Assembly (NCBI GenBank): GCA_025786725.1
Contig: JAHLTZ010000015.1
Coordinates: 186,001-250,000, forward strand
Origin: Syncephalis fuscata
Lineage: Eukaryota > Zoopagomycota > Zoopagomycetes > Zoopagales > Piptocephalidaceae
Length of the DNA: 64,000 nt
Direction of reading: 5' to 3'
The notes under the pieces: model-generated
The model's database searches: none
The model's input: the letters and a program-made list of their open reading frames with translations, nothing else
Told to the model about the DNA's origin: nothing
Program-made: the position numbers and the translations under genes
Part shown: positions 1 to 10,330 of the stretch, piece by piece
Layout: every line of letters begins with the position of its first letter
How positions within the stretch are numbered: the stretch's first letter is position 1

Positions 1-779
1 ACGATTCTAATTGATATTATTTAATATAATAACTGAATTAGAACAATGGTTATATACCTTAATGATTTCTACAATAGACATGACCAGAATACCGAATAAA
101 AATCCATTGTACTGAAAATGAATATGTACTGATAAAGTTAGGGATTATTATGCCATACTCTAGCGAATTAGCAATACAAGGATATGATCTATAATGAGTA
201 GCCCAACATTAAGAAAAACACCTGCGGCCATTACAACGCGTTCCTGCTTAGTACGCCATGCAACCTCTTTGACAAATCTATAATCAAATAGGTCTACATT
301 ATTTATTGTTTACACTGACCCGGAGGCACACTTACCGATGCAGAGCATAGCACAATAGGCCATCAGTTGCGATAACTGTTAGTCGTTGGTATAATACGCA
401 CTCCCAGCTCTGATATGGTGCAGCCGAAATGGTTGTAATACGAGGGTCAACCCATGGCGTGACCAGCGATAGTATATACTCAAACCAAGCAAAAAAAGGT
501 GGATAATCAAGTGTCCATTCACTCGTATCCTACTTGCATTAATAAAATGGAATTACGACTAAAGTAAGCTGCTTACCTCGTAGTACCACTTAGATATAGG
601 TAATGTATGAGTAATGGCAAGCCAATTCCGATGAACGTCAAAATCTGTCGAGCGACTAGGCTATAGTTAAATATACTGCCCAATACCATGTATTCAAATA
701 GCGTAACTTACTAGGATGGAATAAGAAATAGTTTAAGCAGCGTGCCTGCAATTGCCACGTGCAGAAACGCAGAGGCCAT
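1..779 (-). CDS. ALG8: ALG8-type dolichyl-phosphate-glucose alpha-1,3-glucosyltransferase, 5' part
   Basis: ER membrane glucosyltransferase that adds the second glucose to the lipid-linked oligosaccharide for N-glycosylation. Exons read on the minus strand are 779-712, 655-577, 529-336, 277-186, 125-58 and 6-1; the 3' end lies outside the window. The exons join in frame. Family signatures are visible: [20 protein letters not shown], then [26 protein letters not shown] and finally [19 protein letters not shown]. The first exon encodes a hydrophobic segment starting [12 protein letters not shown], the expected N-terminal membrane helix. The ALG6 paralogue is similar, but [15 protein letters not shown] followed by the QR..VI.TD segment fits ALG8 better. 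The exon 4/exon 5 junction only works with an AT-AC intron (separate entry). Confidence 0.9.
126..185 (-). other. U12-type AT-AC intron in ALG8
   Basis: On the minus strand this 60-nt intron starts ATATCCTT, the canonical U12 AT-AC donor, and ends CAGTAC. A U12-like branch motif (TCCCTAAC) lies about 11 nt before the end. Splicing here restores DHIHFQYNG, a conserved ALG8 stretch. No GT-AG choice in this interval keeps the conserved frame. Confidence 0.8.
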
Positions 780-1436
780 GTTTATACTGTGGCAACAAGA
801 AAGTGTAATGAAGTGATGGTGAAGATAGTTTAACTAATACGCGACTGTTGCGTGTGTAAAGAAGGACAGACAAATAGAGATCATTACTAACGGAGTTTTA
901 TTTTAAACACCAGCTACTGACTATTTAGAGCAATACTAATTTATTGTAAGCTAATGTGGCCATTGTATGGCATTACAGTAGCTGTAAAACCTATTGATTT
1001 GATACTAGTATATCTATGTAGATGCTGTATGTCTATTGTATAAATAGCATTGTACCATAATAATAATAATAGTAGTAGTAGTTATAACATGTTGATTTTA
1101 TAAAAAATAGTAATCATTAGTGAAATACGCACAAATATATTCATTATAAATGTTAGTCTCTTATCTGTCTAGCTTTTTAGTAATAACCATTAACATGTTG
1201 TAAAAATAATAATTTGATTTAAAAAAACAATGTTTAATAGTTTATGAACAAAGTAAACAACAATATCAACCCTTCTAATCGACAGCATCTTGTTATTGCA
1301 TATTGGTTACTAGGAAGACTGATGAATAATAGCATTGTATCTTCTGGTGTAATAGCAGAGTTTGTACTAGAAACCGCGACTTGAAAGGCCTAGATAACGT
1401 TGATTGCTTCATGGATGGTTGAAGTAGCAGAGAGGT
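780..1436. other. Intergenic, AT-rich, with a trinucleotide run
   Basis: No coding signal was found. A short imperfect run of ATA then GTA triplets lies at about 1056-1081. This is the 5' flank of ALG8 and the 3' flank of the metallothionein-like gene. Confidence 0.5.
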
Positions 1437-1528
1437 TTATTTTCCGCAGTTGCAGGTGGTGCCGCACTTGCAAGCATCACCGCAGCGCAGCCGCTGCATT
1501 CTGGATCGGCCTTGATGATTGGAAGCAT
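1437..1528 (-). pseudogene. Short metallothionein-like gene with a one-base frame break
   Basis: From an ATG at 1528 the minus strand reads MLPIIKADPECSGC, then needs one extra base near 1486-1490 to continue as GCGDACKCGTTCNCGK and a TAA stop at 1437-1439. The joined product would be about 30 aa with Cys-X-Cys pairs typical of small fungal copper metallothioneins. In the literal frame the Cys motif is lost after SGC. A TATA box lies upstream (1671-1678). The break has the same sense as others in this window and may be a sequencing deletion, in which case the gene is functional. The alternative is a 19-aa product from an internal ATG at about 1499. Confidence 0.6.
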
Positions 1529-1670
1529 GATAACTGGAATCGGTGACTTGTGTGTTGGATAGCTTGCTGGTGCAAGTAAGAACAGCAGTGTGGTACTGAA
1601 AAGTAGAAAGCTGAAAAGATAGTGTGTGTGGTGCGATGGGTAAGTGCAGCTAGATGGGCATTATCTGGCC

Positions 1671-1678
1671 CTTTTATA
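1671..1678 (-). promoter_or_regulatory. TATA box of the metallothionein-like gene
   Basis: TATAAAAG on the minus strand, about 143 nt upstream of the metallothionein-like ATG. A short leader of about 115 nt is inferred. Confidence 0.5.
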
Positions 1679-1699
1679 TTCCATGCGCCAAAACTGCTC

Positions 1700-2689
1700 T
1701 ATATGGTTTCTAGAAATAGCTGACCACAATACGTCATTGCCAATGGTTAGAATGGCGTAAAAGTAAACTTGATACAAATCCATAGCATTCCCGTGGTATG
1801 CGCGATTTTTGCCCACAATAAAATGAGATGATGCCTTCCGGTATCGTGTAACGCAGGTGACTTGAACGGTGGATTGCAGTCAAGCATCAGTTCAAGTCAT
1901 CGAAAACGACACGATACCAGATGGCACACCTCAATTTACTCATGCAGAAATCGCGTGTACATCATCGCATGGGACCAGCGTCTTGTCGTATGGTATTTTA
2001 TCATGTGCTTCTTAGGAGCTAAATCATCAGATCCAAGGCATATTTCTTTGAATGGGATAGTTATCCTGCGTCAATTTGAATAGCATTGATCTCTATTGTG
2101 CTTCTTGCTCAGTATTGGTAGATAACCATTCCGTCTATACATTTCAATGCAACAAAAAGAAAATCGTCCGAAATCATGCTCTGATTGGTTATGGACACTT
2201 CCATTAATAGAAGCTCTACCGCTACCTGCTCAGTTGGGTATTTGTGCAACGATAGTGGAGTTTGATGATTTTGGTAGATTACAATAGATGGTATCAAGGC
2301 TTCTGCAACTTTGTCCCAAGATAGTTATGAACCACGTTTGCCTAAATTGATATTACATGCAAATGTAGATGAACTTGCAGCATCCTGCTATTGCTTACCA
2401 TATCTTGTATAGTATTGCACGTTGCTTTGTTATACGTGAATGCACTTATTTGTATTGACAACAATAATAACAAGCATTTTTGAATAATTAAAGAAAGCGA
2501 GTAATGCATTACAATTGCAGCAATCAAATCTTGCATCCAATTCCAATCTATTATTATATTTATTATTTGTCACCTGTAAACTTTTCATTAACGACTAGCA
2601 GTATTAGACTCGATTTCTTTTATTGCTTATAATTTATTTTAACTTTTATTATCATTTGAAAATTAAATGACTGCATTGATTATTCACAT
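1700..2689. other. Intergenic, no supported gene
   Basis: The short open frames here show no signal peptide, domain or plausible exon chain. The stretch becomes very AT-rich towards the edge of the inverted repeat at 2690. Confidence 0.5.
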
Positions 2690-2723
2690 ATCTAAACTAC
2701 ATATTCTTTCTATTGAACATAGA

Positions 2724-2783
2724 ACTGGATAATGAGTAATATCAATGATTAAAATACTCATCATTGTAGATTCATTATCCAGT
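2724..2783. repeat. 60-bp hairpin with 12-bp perfect terminal inverted repeats (arm A)
   Basis: ACTGGATAATGA at the left end is mirrored by TCATTATCCAGT at the right end, with a partly self-complementary interior (GAGTA/TACTC). It sits 34 bp inside the outer edge of the repeat arm and recurs at 48140-48199 in arm B. It could be a tiny MITE remnant or a rearrangement-prone palindrome. Confidence 0.6.
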
Positions 2784-4144
2784 ATACATAGATATCCAGT
2801 ACACCTATATCATTAACAATGTATGCCTATACTATTATGTATCATTTCGTGTTATTCTAAACTTATTTTATGTATTACATATTCCAACACTCCTCACTTG
2901 CTTAGCCATAGTGCTTTCTGTTATTTTACATTTTAGTGCTAATAAATTACTAACAACAAGAGGGAAAAGTGGTTGTATTTCCAGATTACAATTAACAATA
3001 TACACTTAGTATGAAATCCAAAACAATAAACGCTGTAATCACTGATACAATAACTGATGCGTAATAGATATGCATGCAAAGAGCTTGCACAATTTATAAA
3101 GCGGCCAGCCAACATTACTACGTAAACAGCTAGATTATTGTCGGATAGTACTACAGTGATATGAAGTGTATGTATGGTGCATTGCAGTACTAAACTGCTA
3201 CTTGTATACCGAAATTAGCATGAAAACAAATATTTGTGTAGTATCAATAAAAAACAGCACACATAGTGACTATATCTGACTGAGCTGGTTTGATGGCGTA
3301 GTACGGCGTCACTGGACTACTTTATGTTCAAACAGGCGATGAAAGCAATAAACAACTCCAGTATCTTATTATAAAAATGTCATTATGCAACAACCAATAA
3401 TTAATTTTAGCAGCTGGCTGTTAAGATATAGTTGTATTAATGGCCGATAGTACAGCGTTATATATAGGCTGTTTATTTTATAGCCAATCTACAATACTAA
3501 ATTAAACGCATGAAAACTAATCAGTATATCTTTATGGCTTTATACATTACAAATGCTCTATACAGAACGATGGATACCTGTAAAGCAATACACGTTTAAT
3601 GCACTAGTGTTCCTGTCACATTGATGTTATGCGCTGTTTGGAACACCTGTAAATATTGAGGATTGATATTATCAGCGAAAGCAATAATAAAGGCATAGCA
3701 ATACATTGTTGCTATTTCTAGAACCAATAAATTTAGTATACATCGCATAGGCGAATTGTGTAACAATATAATACACATTGATAGGTGCATTTTTATCGCA
3801 TGTGTGTTAGTTGTTAAATTGTCATTTCATATGTATAAATGCCCAGAAAATAAAACAAAACTATGCTGCATGTTAGCACATTATTGATATATTGGTATAC
3901 ATATGCCTGAAGTTACCATGTGGATGCACCGTTATTGGTTCACATGCACATTAATGGTATAGCTCATACATACACCGTGCTGAAATACCAGCATAGTCGT
4001 GTATTTAAATAGTCCATACAATACATGCAACTGACTAGTGGCTTATCATCACATTCTACTCGTCGAACACTCACTATCATCTACTTTCTACTAGCCGTGC
4101 TATATCGCCTATTCACTTGTTTGTCTCAACAATTCAATATCACC

Positions 4145-5896
4145 ATGAAGCTTTCTATTGCCGTCGTTTGCACCATTCTTGTGGCTTTTGTAGCCAGTAC
4201 AGCCATGGTGGATGCCAGTCCAAATAGATTTATAGGCGTATGTTACAATTATAATATTTATTTATTTAGTTAACTAAAGTACAGCGGATAAGTCTAAATA
4301 AAATTCATAAGTATTACAATATAATATTTATTTATTTAGCCAACTAAATATACCTTTGCTGTTAATTTGGCTTTACTAGATGGTAAGTAATGCTGTATAT
4401 TAACTGAATCCATATTAAACATACGAAATGCACCGTGGATGTTTAACAACTTGTATTAATAGAGGGTAAGTGGCATTTTAACTAAATTAACTACATATTA
4501 ATTATGTATCGTGTATTGTGTGGTTTGAACAATTTGTATTATAGTTGGTAAGTGACATTTTATATTAACCGACTATTTACTAATCATATGTCATTCATTG
4601 TATGTGCTCAACAATGTATGTTAATAGAAGGTAATTAGCGGCGTATATTAATTAATTAAAGGCTAAGTTATAGCACACACTGTACGTGTTTAATGACTTG
4701 TATTAATAGAAGGTAAGTAGGATTGTAGATTAAATGAATACATACTAAATATATGCCATGTACTGTGTGTAACTGATAATTCTATTGATAGCATGTAAGT
4801 GCCATTGTATAGCAGTCGAAATACGCTAACCATCCAATATATGCTGTGTCTAACTAATACTCTGCATCAATAGCGAGTAAGTGGCATTGTATATTAATTG
4901 CATATGCACTAAAACATGATATACACTGCCTATTTAATGTACTTGTACTAACAGGATGTAAGTCGGATTGTATATCAATTAAATGTGCACTAAACATATG
5001 CCATACACTGTGTCTGTTTAATGACTTGCATTAATAGGGAGTAAGTGGCATTGTATATTGGTTAACAATATGCTAAACATATAATATGCACTGTGCGTGT
5101 TTACTAATAATGTGAATAGAGTGTACGTAACATTGTGTATTAACTAGCCATTCATTAAACATATGCCATGCTTGGTGTGCTTAATAATTTGCGTTAATAG
5201 ATAGTAAGTAACATTATACATTAACCAACTATTTTTTAAACATATTTCATGCAATGTATGTGTTGATAATTTATACTACTAATTAGTAGGTAATATTGTA
5301 TATTAATTAACTAGTTATTAAACATATGCCATGTATTGTGTGTTCAATATCTGTGTTAATAGTTGGTAAGTAGAATGAGCATTAATCAAGTATTTTCTAA
5401 GCATATGCTATATGTATTTTATATTTAACAATTTGTGTTAATAGCTGGTAAGTGGCATTGTAAAATACTTGACTATTTATTCAATATATGTCATGCACTG
5501 TGCATGTTTAATAATTTATACTAATAGAAAGTAAGTAATATTGCACATAATTTGCTATACGCTAATTATATGACATAATATGTACATTTATGAACATAGA
5601 ATAACCGGCACTTTCAAGACATCAGCATTGGTACTACAACTACATTTGCTAGTTTAATGCACTTTAGGTATATGTTCGGTAAAGGACAAGACCATTTGAC
5701 AACTGCCGTTCAGTCTATTTATATCGCAAGTCCCAACCAATGCTTGGTTTATTCATATTTAGCCATTGATCCTATTGTATTACTAGCAAACTTGCATTCA
5801 TCTATGTCTATTCAGCTATGCAAATTTGAAGTAATAAACACATGGCTTTATTTTATTATATGTAATCAAATTGCTATGTCTAATTATTATTTATGA
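4145..5896 (+). CDS. Secreted peptide gene with tandem 3-nt micro-exons, copy A
   Basis: Exon 1 (4145-4237) encodes a clear signal peptide, MKLSIAVVCTILVAFVASTA, then MVDASPNRFIG. A GTATGT donor follows. Fifteen 3-nt micro-exons then lie between TAG acceptors and GTAAGT-like donors: ATG 4380, AGG 4463, TTG 4545, AAG 4628, AAG 4710, CAT 4792, CGA 4874, GAT 4955, GGA 5038, AGT 5120, ATA 5201, TAG 5287, TTG 5363, CTG 5445, AAA 5528. The last exon starts at 5600. In phase 0 the twelfth unit is a stop; if it is skipped, a further 98-residue frame runs to 5896. In phase 1, as in copy B, the array reads HEVEEASRWKYIVAEK and stops five bases into the last exon. No homologue is recognised. The splicing model is inferred; the pattern is seen. 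Confidence 0.65.
4383..5599 (+). repeat. 82-bp tandem array of intron-plus-codon units
   Basis: Start-to-start spacing of the successive 3-nt units is 83, 82, 83, 82, 82, 82, 81, 83, 82, 81, 86, 76, 82 and 83. Each unit begins GTAAGT (variants GTAATT, GTACGT, GTAATA), usually followed by ggcattgtatattaa, has a middle aacatatgccatgcactgtg, and ends ttgtattaatag. The three bases between the end of one unit and the next donor are the most variable part. This argues for repeated intron duplication with the splice sites preserved. Confidence 0.85.
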
Positions 5897-6153
5897 TTTA
5901 TATTTAACAAATAGCAAATCTTAGCCAAATAAAAATATTGAAAACAGACACACATAAATATGTTTTCTTGTCGCCAGCATGCATCATCGTAAGTTTAGTA
6001 ATATTCCCATTCAAGTAACAACTCAATATATAACATTATGTCTATAAGTGTTGACAATATAATTGATTGTATTTATTTGCAGCTGTGCCATGAATAATGT
6101 CTAAATCACTACCATCACATAATCAGAGTGATATCATATTGCCATTAACATAA

Positions 6154-6563
6154 CAGCAACTTTTAATTTTCAATAATTTGATAGTACATTTTACATTTTG
6201 TATTAATGCTGAATGGATTAAACAGCGAAATGCCATTATATAAATAGAAATGATATCAAATTAGTACGATTCAAAATATATTAGTGTCATTGTTTTGTTA
6301 TTACTTTGGCTATAGATATTTTCTAGTAAGTGGCTTTTGTTTATCGTCAAATCTTAATACAAATTCCGTCACTATTTTCTGTGGCACTTTTTCTGCTTCA
6401 CTGCCTGGTACTGTTCTGATCTTTATATCCAAATAAAGCTTTGTTATTATTATTCCATTTTGTTTATGTATTTCCCGCCTTTTCCTTTTAAATTGAAATG
6501 TGATAGAAACACAGCTCTTTATTGGTCATCATTACGCGTTTTAATTATAAAAGTCCCAACACA
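6154..6563. other. Intergenic
   Basis: AT-rich 5' flank of the next gene with no coding evidence. The edge of the inverted repeat is at its left. Confidence 0.5.
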
Positions 6564-7673
6564 ATGTCAACAACCGATAGTAGTTATACATCGGCTAGTA
6601 CGCGATCAAAATTTAGCTTTGTTGATGAGCTGGTGGCAGAGGATATGCCACGGCATATATTTTTAGATAGCCCGGCATATAATACGCGTGCAAAAACAAG
6701 TAGTAGAAGCTCCAGTAGAAGTACTACGCAATCTGAATATAATCATGTTTATTTATTAAATGAACGCGGCTCTAATGCTAATAGAGCCTCGGGACATGGT
6801 CAGAAGCCTTATAAAAGAATGCGAAAGCCCATAAAACTTGATTCAGGCAAATTAAGCGAAAGTTTCTTGGAAAGAGCCGATCGACTACTACAATCTGGTG
6901 GATCATTACTATCGTTGGCTGTTTCTGTCGGGCCTAATTCGTTGGATACAGACAATTTAATAGAGCTACTGAATAACCAGGACAAAAGCAGCTTTAGTCG
7001 AACGTCGAGTAAACAATCGCATCTACAAGCACCGTCATCAAAACAGCAATCTACGAAACACAGCCTTGTCAATGTTTCTCAAGATTCTGGAATTAAAGCT
7101 TATAGCTGGGATATATCACCAAAGCGACAGCCATTAAGGTAAACATCCATAGAACAAGCTATATTATTCAATTGCTTAATGGTAGTTATAGTATGGTTAG
7201 TAAAAGTCGTGGCTTTTCATTTGTAAATAGTCCTTTATTAGCACGACGCTCTCCTCATCTGGTTCGCCATTATGCTGCTATGCACAAACCAGCACGACTA
7301 GTGCTTCTCCCCTCATCGCGTAGCCGTCTAATATCAAGTAGAAATCAAGGTAATTACTAAGAATATAACAAGATAACATCAACTTATATTTATTATAGAA
7401 AATATAAAGCCAAAACAAAAAAGCCCACGTCGACATATTTATCAGTATAAACCACAACCACCCACGCCTTTAGTGTACAAAACATATACGGTAATGACTT
7501 AATGATAAATGAGCATCATAATAGCTATACTAAACGTAACAATAATACTTTAGCATTTTCAATCGCGAAAACGACGACGTATAGACGAAGATGGCACAGT
7601 AACAACAAGTCCATCCATGCCAACATCATATTGGAGGGATAGATCAAGATTTAATTGCATGTTTTACAATTAA
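6564..7673 (+). CDS. Unknown basic, Ser-rich protein
   Basis: Four exons join in frame. Exon 1 runs from MSTTDSSYTSAS (ATG 6564) to about 7138. The others start after TAG acceptors at about 7182, 7399 and 7560, and the stop is TAA at 7671-7673. The product is about 310 aa. It begins with KFSFVDELVAEDMPRHIFLD, has a Ser/Arg-rich stretch and a short hydrophobic helix SGGSLLSLAVSVGP, and ends in a basic tract QSRKRRRIDEDG resembling a nuclear localisation signal. An upstream in-frame ATG at 6522 is possible, but the ATG at 6564 better fits the start of the low-complexity N-terminus. I do not recognise the family; the basic tail suggests a nuclear protein. Confidence 0.7.
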
Positions 7674-7973
7674 AAATAAAATTATTGATTAACTATCTAT
7701 TTATAAAAATAATATTTACCAAGAATAAAGTAAGTATATTAAAGGCTCAACGGATCGCTAAATGGTAATAAAGAAAAGCAATTTAAAAGAAAAATAGCAA
7801 AAGTGCCAGGTGGCAGCAAAAACAAATAGCAACTATGTGCACCATCAAAAACAACATAGATATGCTATAACTGATGGATAGAATAAATGATCCTGCATTT
7901 AAATAGTGTATAGAGGGGATAAGTCGAATAAAATACAACAAAAGAGCACGCCAGCATCGATCTTTTGATCACT
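7674..7973. other. Convergent 3' intergenic
   Basis: Three hundred bases between two converging genes, AT-rich. It presumably holds both polyadenylation regions (AATAAA-like runs near 7674 and 7720). Confidence 0.4.
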
Positions 7974-10330
7974 CTAAGCATTACTGGCTATTTTGCTATC
8001 TCCGTTGTTATTATGGAGACTTGTACAGTCTTGACAGATCCACGAAGTAGGAATTGCTCGTTCACTGATTCTATTGCATTGATAAGTAACAATGTATTTG
8101 TGTGAATAACTAATCACTTACCCAACACAGCGTCTAAATAGATAGATAGACAATAAATAAATCATTGATTCAATTAGAATATTATATTCATATAACTGGC
8201 AATCAGTCAATTAAAGCTTACCCATGGAACCAGTTATGGCAACGCTATAAATGTATATAATTAATAAATGATTATTAAACAACAATAACACTGCTACTTA
8301 CATCGCAATCAAGCATCACTAATCCTGACTGTCCCTCTCTACATACTTGGCAGCATACCTCTTCTTCAGTCAATTGTTGAAGGGGCTCAAATCCAAGTGG
8401 CGGTGGAAGAATGGGAAGTAGCATCGATGAAGGCAGACTATTACGCTTGCCCATAGACATGCCCAATGGTGGATATCCCGGTACATCGCTCTATTAATGT
8501 TATAGTTTAAATATACAATTTTATAGTCGATTAAGCCTTTCTAGCTTACCTTGCTCATACTAGGGCCGGATCCTAAATGATCGTGATTTGCCTCCATGGC
8601 CATTAATGTTGAATTGCGTCGATTAAAGTAGCTACGCTTCATATCCTCATACTCAACATCTCTGCAAGATAATAGAAATTAATAACTAAATACCACTTAT
8701 TAAATTGTCATTAAACTTACACAATTGATTTACGTTTGCGGAACATGGAAATTGGTTCAAACGAACTATCCGTATCACTGCTGGCCAATAGTACAATATC
8801 CTGATTCAGTCGTGGTTCATTCATCTATTATTACTTAGCTATTTGCATTAAACTATTATTTGTGTAACTTACCTCTCTCATAGGTTCCTTTTTATGTTCG
8901 GCATCTAGTAGTGGTTCTTGGTGTAGAAATTCGTCTTGATGTTCTATTACAGCTAGATTACTTTTATTGCTGTGCCTTTCACTACGTGCATCTGGAGTAG
9001 GACTGTTTGATGACGAGGCTGGACCTAAGTTGATAGCAGCAGCAGTATGGGCTTCTGGTGATGGTGCAGCGACTGATTCCGATTTAATCGATGCATCATC
9101 GCTGTCTGTACTAGCTGTCATGCTTCTAGCGGCAGTGGTAGCAGCTACTGGTGGTGGTGTAGGCTGCGGTGCTGAAGAAGGTGTTGGTGGCAGTGTTTCT
9201 TTTTCGTTAGAGGTCGGTGAGACAGATGATGTGCTGGATGAAGAAGCCGAGTGTTGACTACGTTTGCTATTGGCAGGCATGGTAATCTCGGGTACTGCTT
9301 TAATCGACTGTTTGCGGTTATTAGCCACTACAGCATGGCCACCTGGTCCAGGTGTTGGTAGGAGTGATCCAGGTTGCTGTTGCTGTTGCTGTTGTTGTTG
9401 TTGCTGTTGTAAATTGTAATAAGGATTCGAATGTGATGGTAGATGAGACGGATGAGAATAAAAACCTTCGGCTTGTTCCATCGGCAGACGACTCTGAGGT
9501 GACATTGGATGTGAGTGATAATGGTGTGGATGTGAGTGTGAGTGTCCGTGTGGATGATGGCCAGCCATATGAGGATAGCCATAGGGAGAAGGTGGCATAT
9601 GAGCATGGACATTATTAGACGATCCATTGACTGTCGCTGCGGCAGCAGCAGCAGCCATAGCAGCCGCATATTGGTGCTGTTGATGTGACTGTTGTGCTAA
9701 TGGCTGATGTACAACCTGCCGTGAAGGGTGCGAATGCATAGGATGTTGCGCTATTGGATGCGCTTGTGCTTGTGGCGGAGGTTGCTGGTGCTGGTGCTGT
9801 TGTTGTTGTTGTTGTTGTTGTTGTTGTGTAACAGCCATTAATGCATTGCGCAAATTTACGTTTTCTAATTCTACAGTTTCTAATCGTTTTTTAAGTAAAT
9901 CAATGTATTCTTTTGCCTTTTGCATGATTAGCACTGTGGAAGGCTTTTCAAGCTGAAGAGTCGGAATAATATCGCGCAGTTCATTAAGCTTTTCCTTTTG
10001 ATGATGTCGTCGCTAAATTGCCATATTAGTTTATAGTACAATTCAACTATTATCAATTTACCTTTCGTTCTAGTTCATTGTGATTCAGCCTTTTGACCTT
10101 TCTATATATTCAATAAATAACATTAGTATCATAAATATTTATTATCGTTTATGTTGTAAAATGCATTATGCAATTGTTTATCGTCATTTAAATCCATCCA
10201 ATCAGCCCATTTGTTTTAATTCATTACTATAAGTCTTTGCTTATTACTTTAATTATTATACTTACGTTGGCCGTGATAGTCCGGAGCCCAAGTCCTCATC
10301 AAAATCCATAATATCGTATTCTGAACTCAT
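7974..10330 (-). CDS. bHLH-leucine-zipper protein with C-terminal PHD finger
   Basis: Start ATG at 10330 (MSSEYDIMDFDEDLG), stop TAG at 7974-7976, about nine exons whose phases all fit. The bHLH region is assembled from exons 2-3: KRLNHNELERKRRHHQKEK as the basic region with the H..ER.R E-box contacts, then helix 1 LNELRDIIPTL, loop, helix 2 STVLIMQKAKEYIDLLKKR, and a heptad zipper LETVELENVNLRN. It resembles Max/Myc-class factors. A long low-complexity middle follows (poly-Gln, His-rich, poly-Ala, Ser/Thr/Pro). The last four exons give CCQVC ... MLDCDRCHNWFHGRCVG ... WICQDC, a PHD finger, so the protein could bind E-box DNA and a histone tail. The fusion rests on splice inference; two adjacent genes are less likely because no stop or start intervenes. 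Confidence 0.8.

Larger units (their letters stand above)
2690..6153 (+). repeat. Inverted repeat arm A (3464 bp)
   Basis: This segment is repeated in reverse orientation at 44834-48233 with only scattered substitutions and small indels. At the left edge the match begins ATCTAAAC; at the right edge it ends CATTAACATAA, and both flanks are unrelated beyond that. The 64-bp net length difference comes mainly from a roughly 70-nt tandem duplication in intron 1 of the micro-exon gene in this arm, offset by small indels. I see no target-site duplication. It looks like a recent segmental duplication rather than a classical transposon. Confidence 0.93.

Noticed and set aside
1862-2083. 73-aa plus-strand frame
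   Set aside because: No homology, no domain and no neighbouring exons; chance frame between metallothionein and the repeat arm.
3596-3790. Small hydrophobic minus-strand protein also found at 47131-47325
   Set aside because: It is shared only because it lies in the duplicated arms. The copies differ at several residues in 64 codons with no sign of selection, so it is probably a chance frame.
4383-5599. CRISPR-like or plain minisatellite array
   Set aside because: The sequence is eukaryotic, there are no spacers, and the only highly variable part is three bases set exactly between good splice acceptors and donors.
5657-5896. Stand-alone 79-aa plus-strand gene
   Set aside because: It is the in-frame continuation of the terminal exon of the micro-exon gene (exon starts at 5600); the internal ATG has no independent support.
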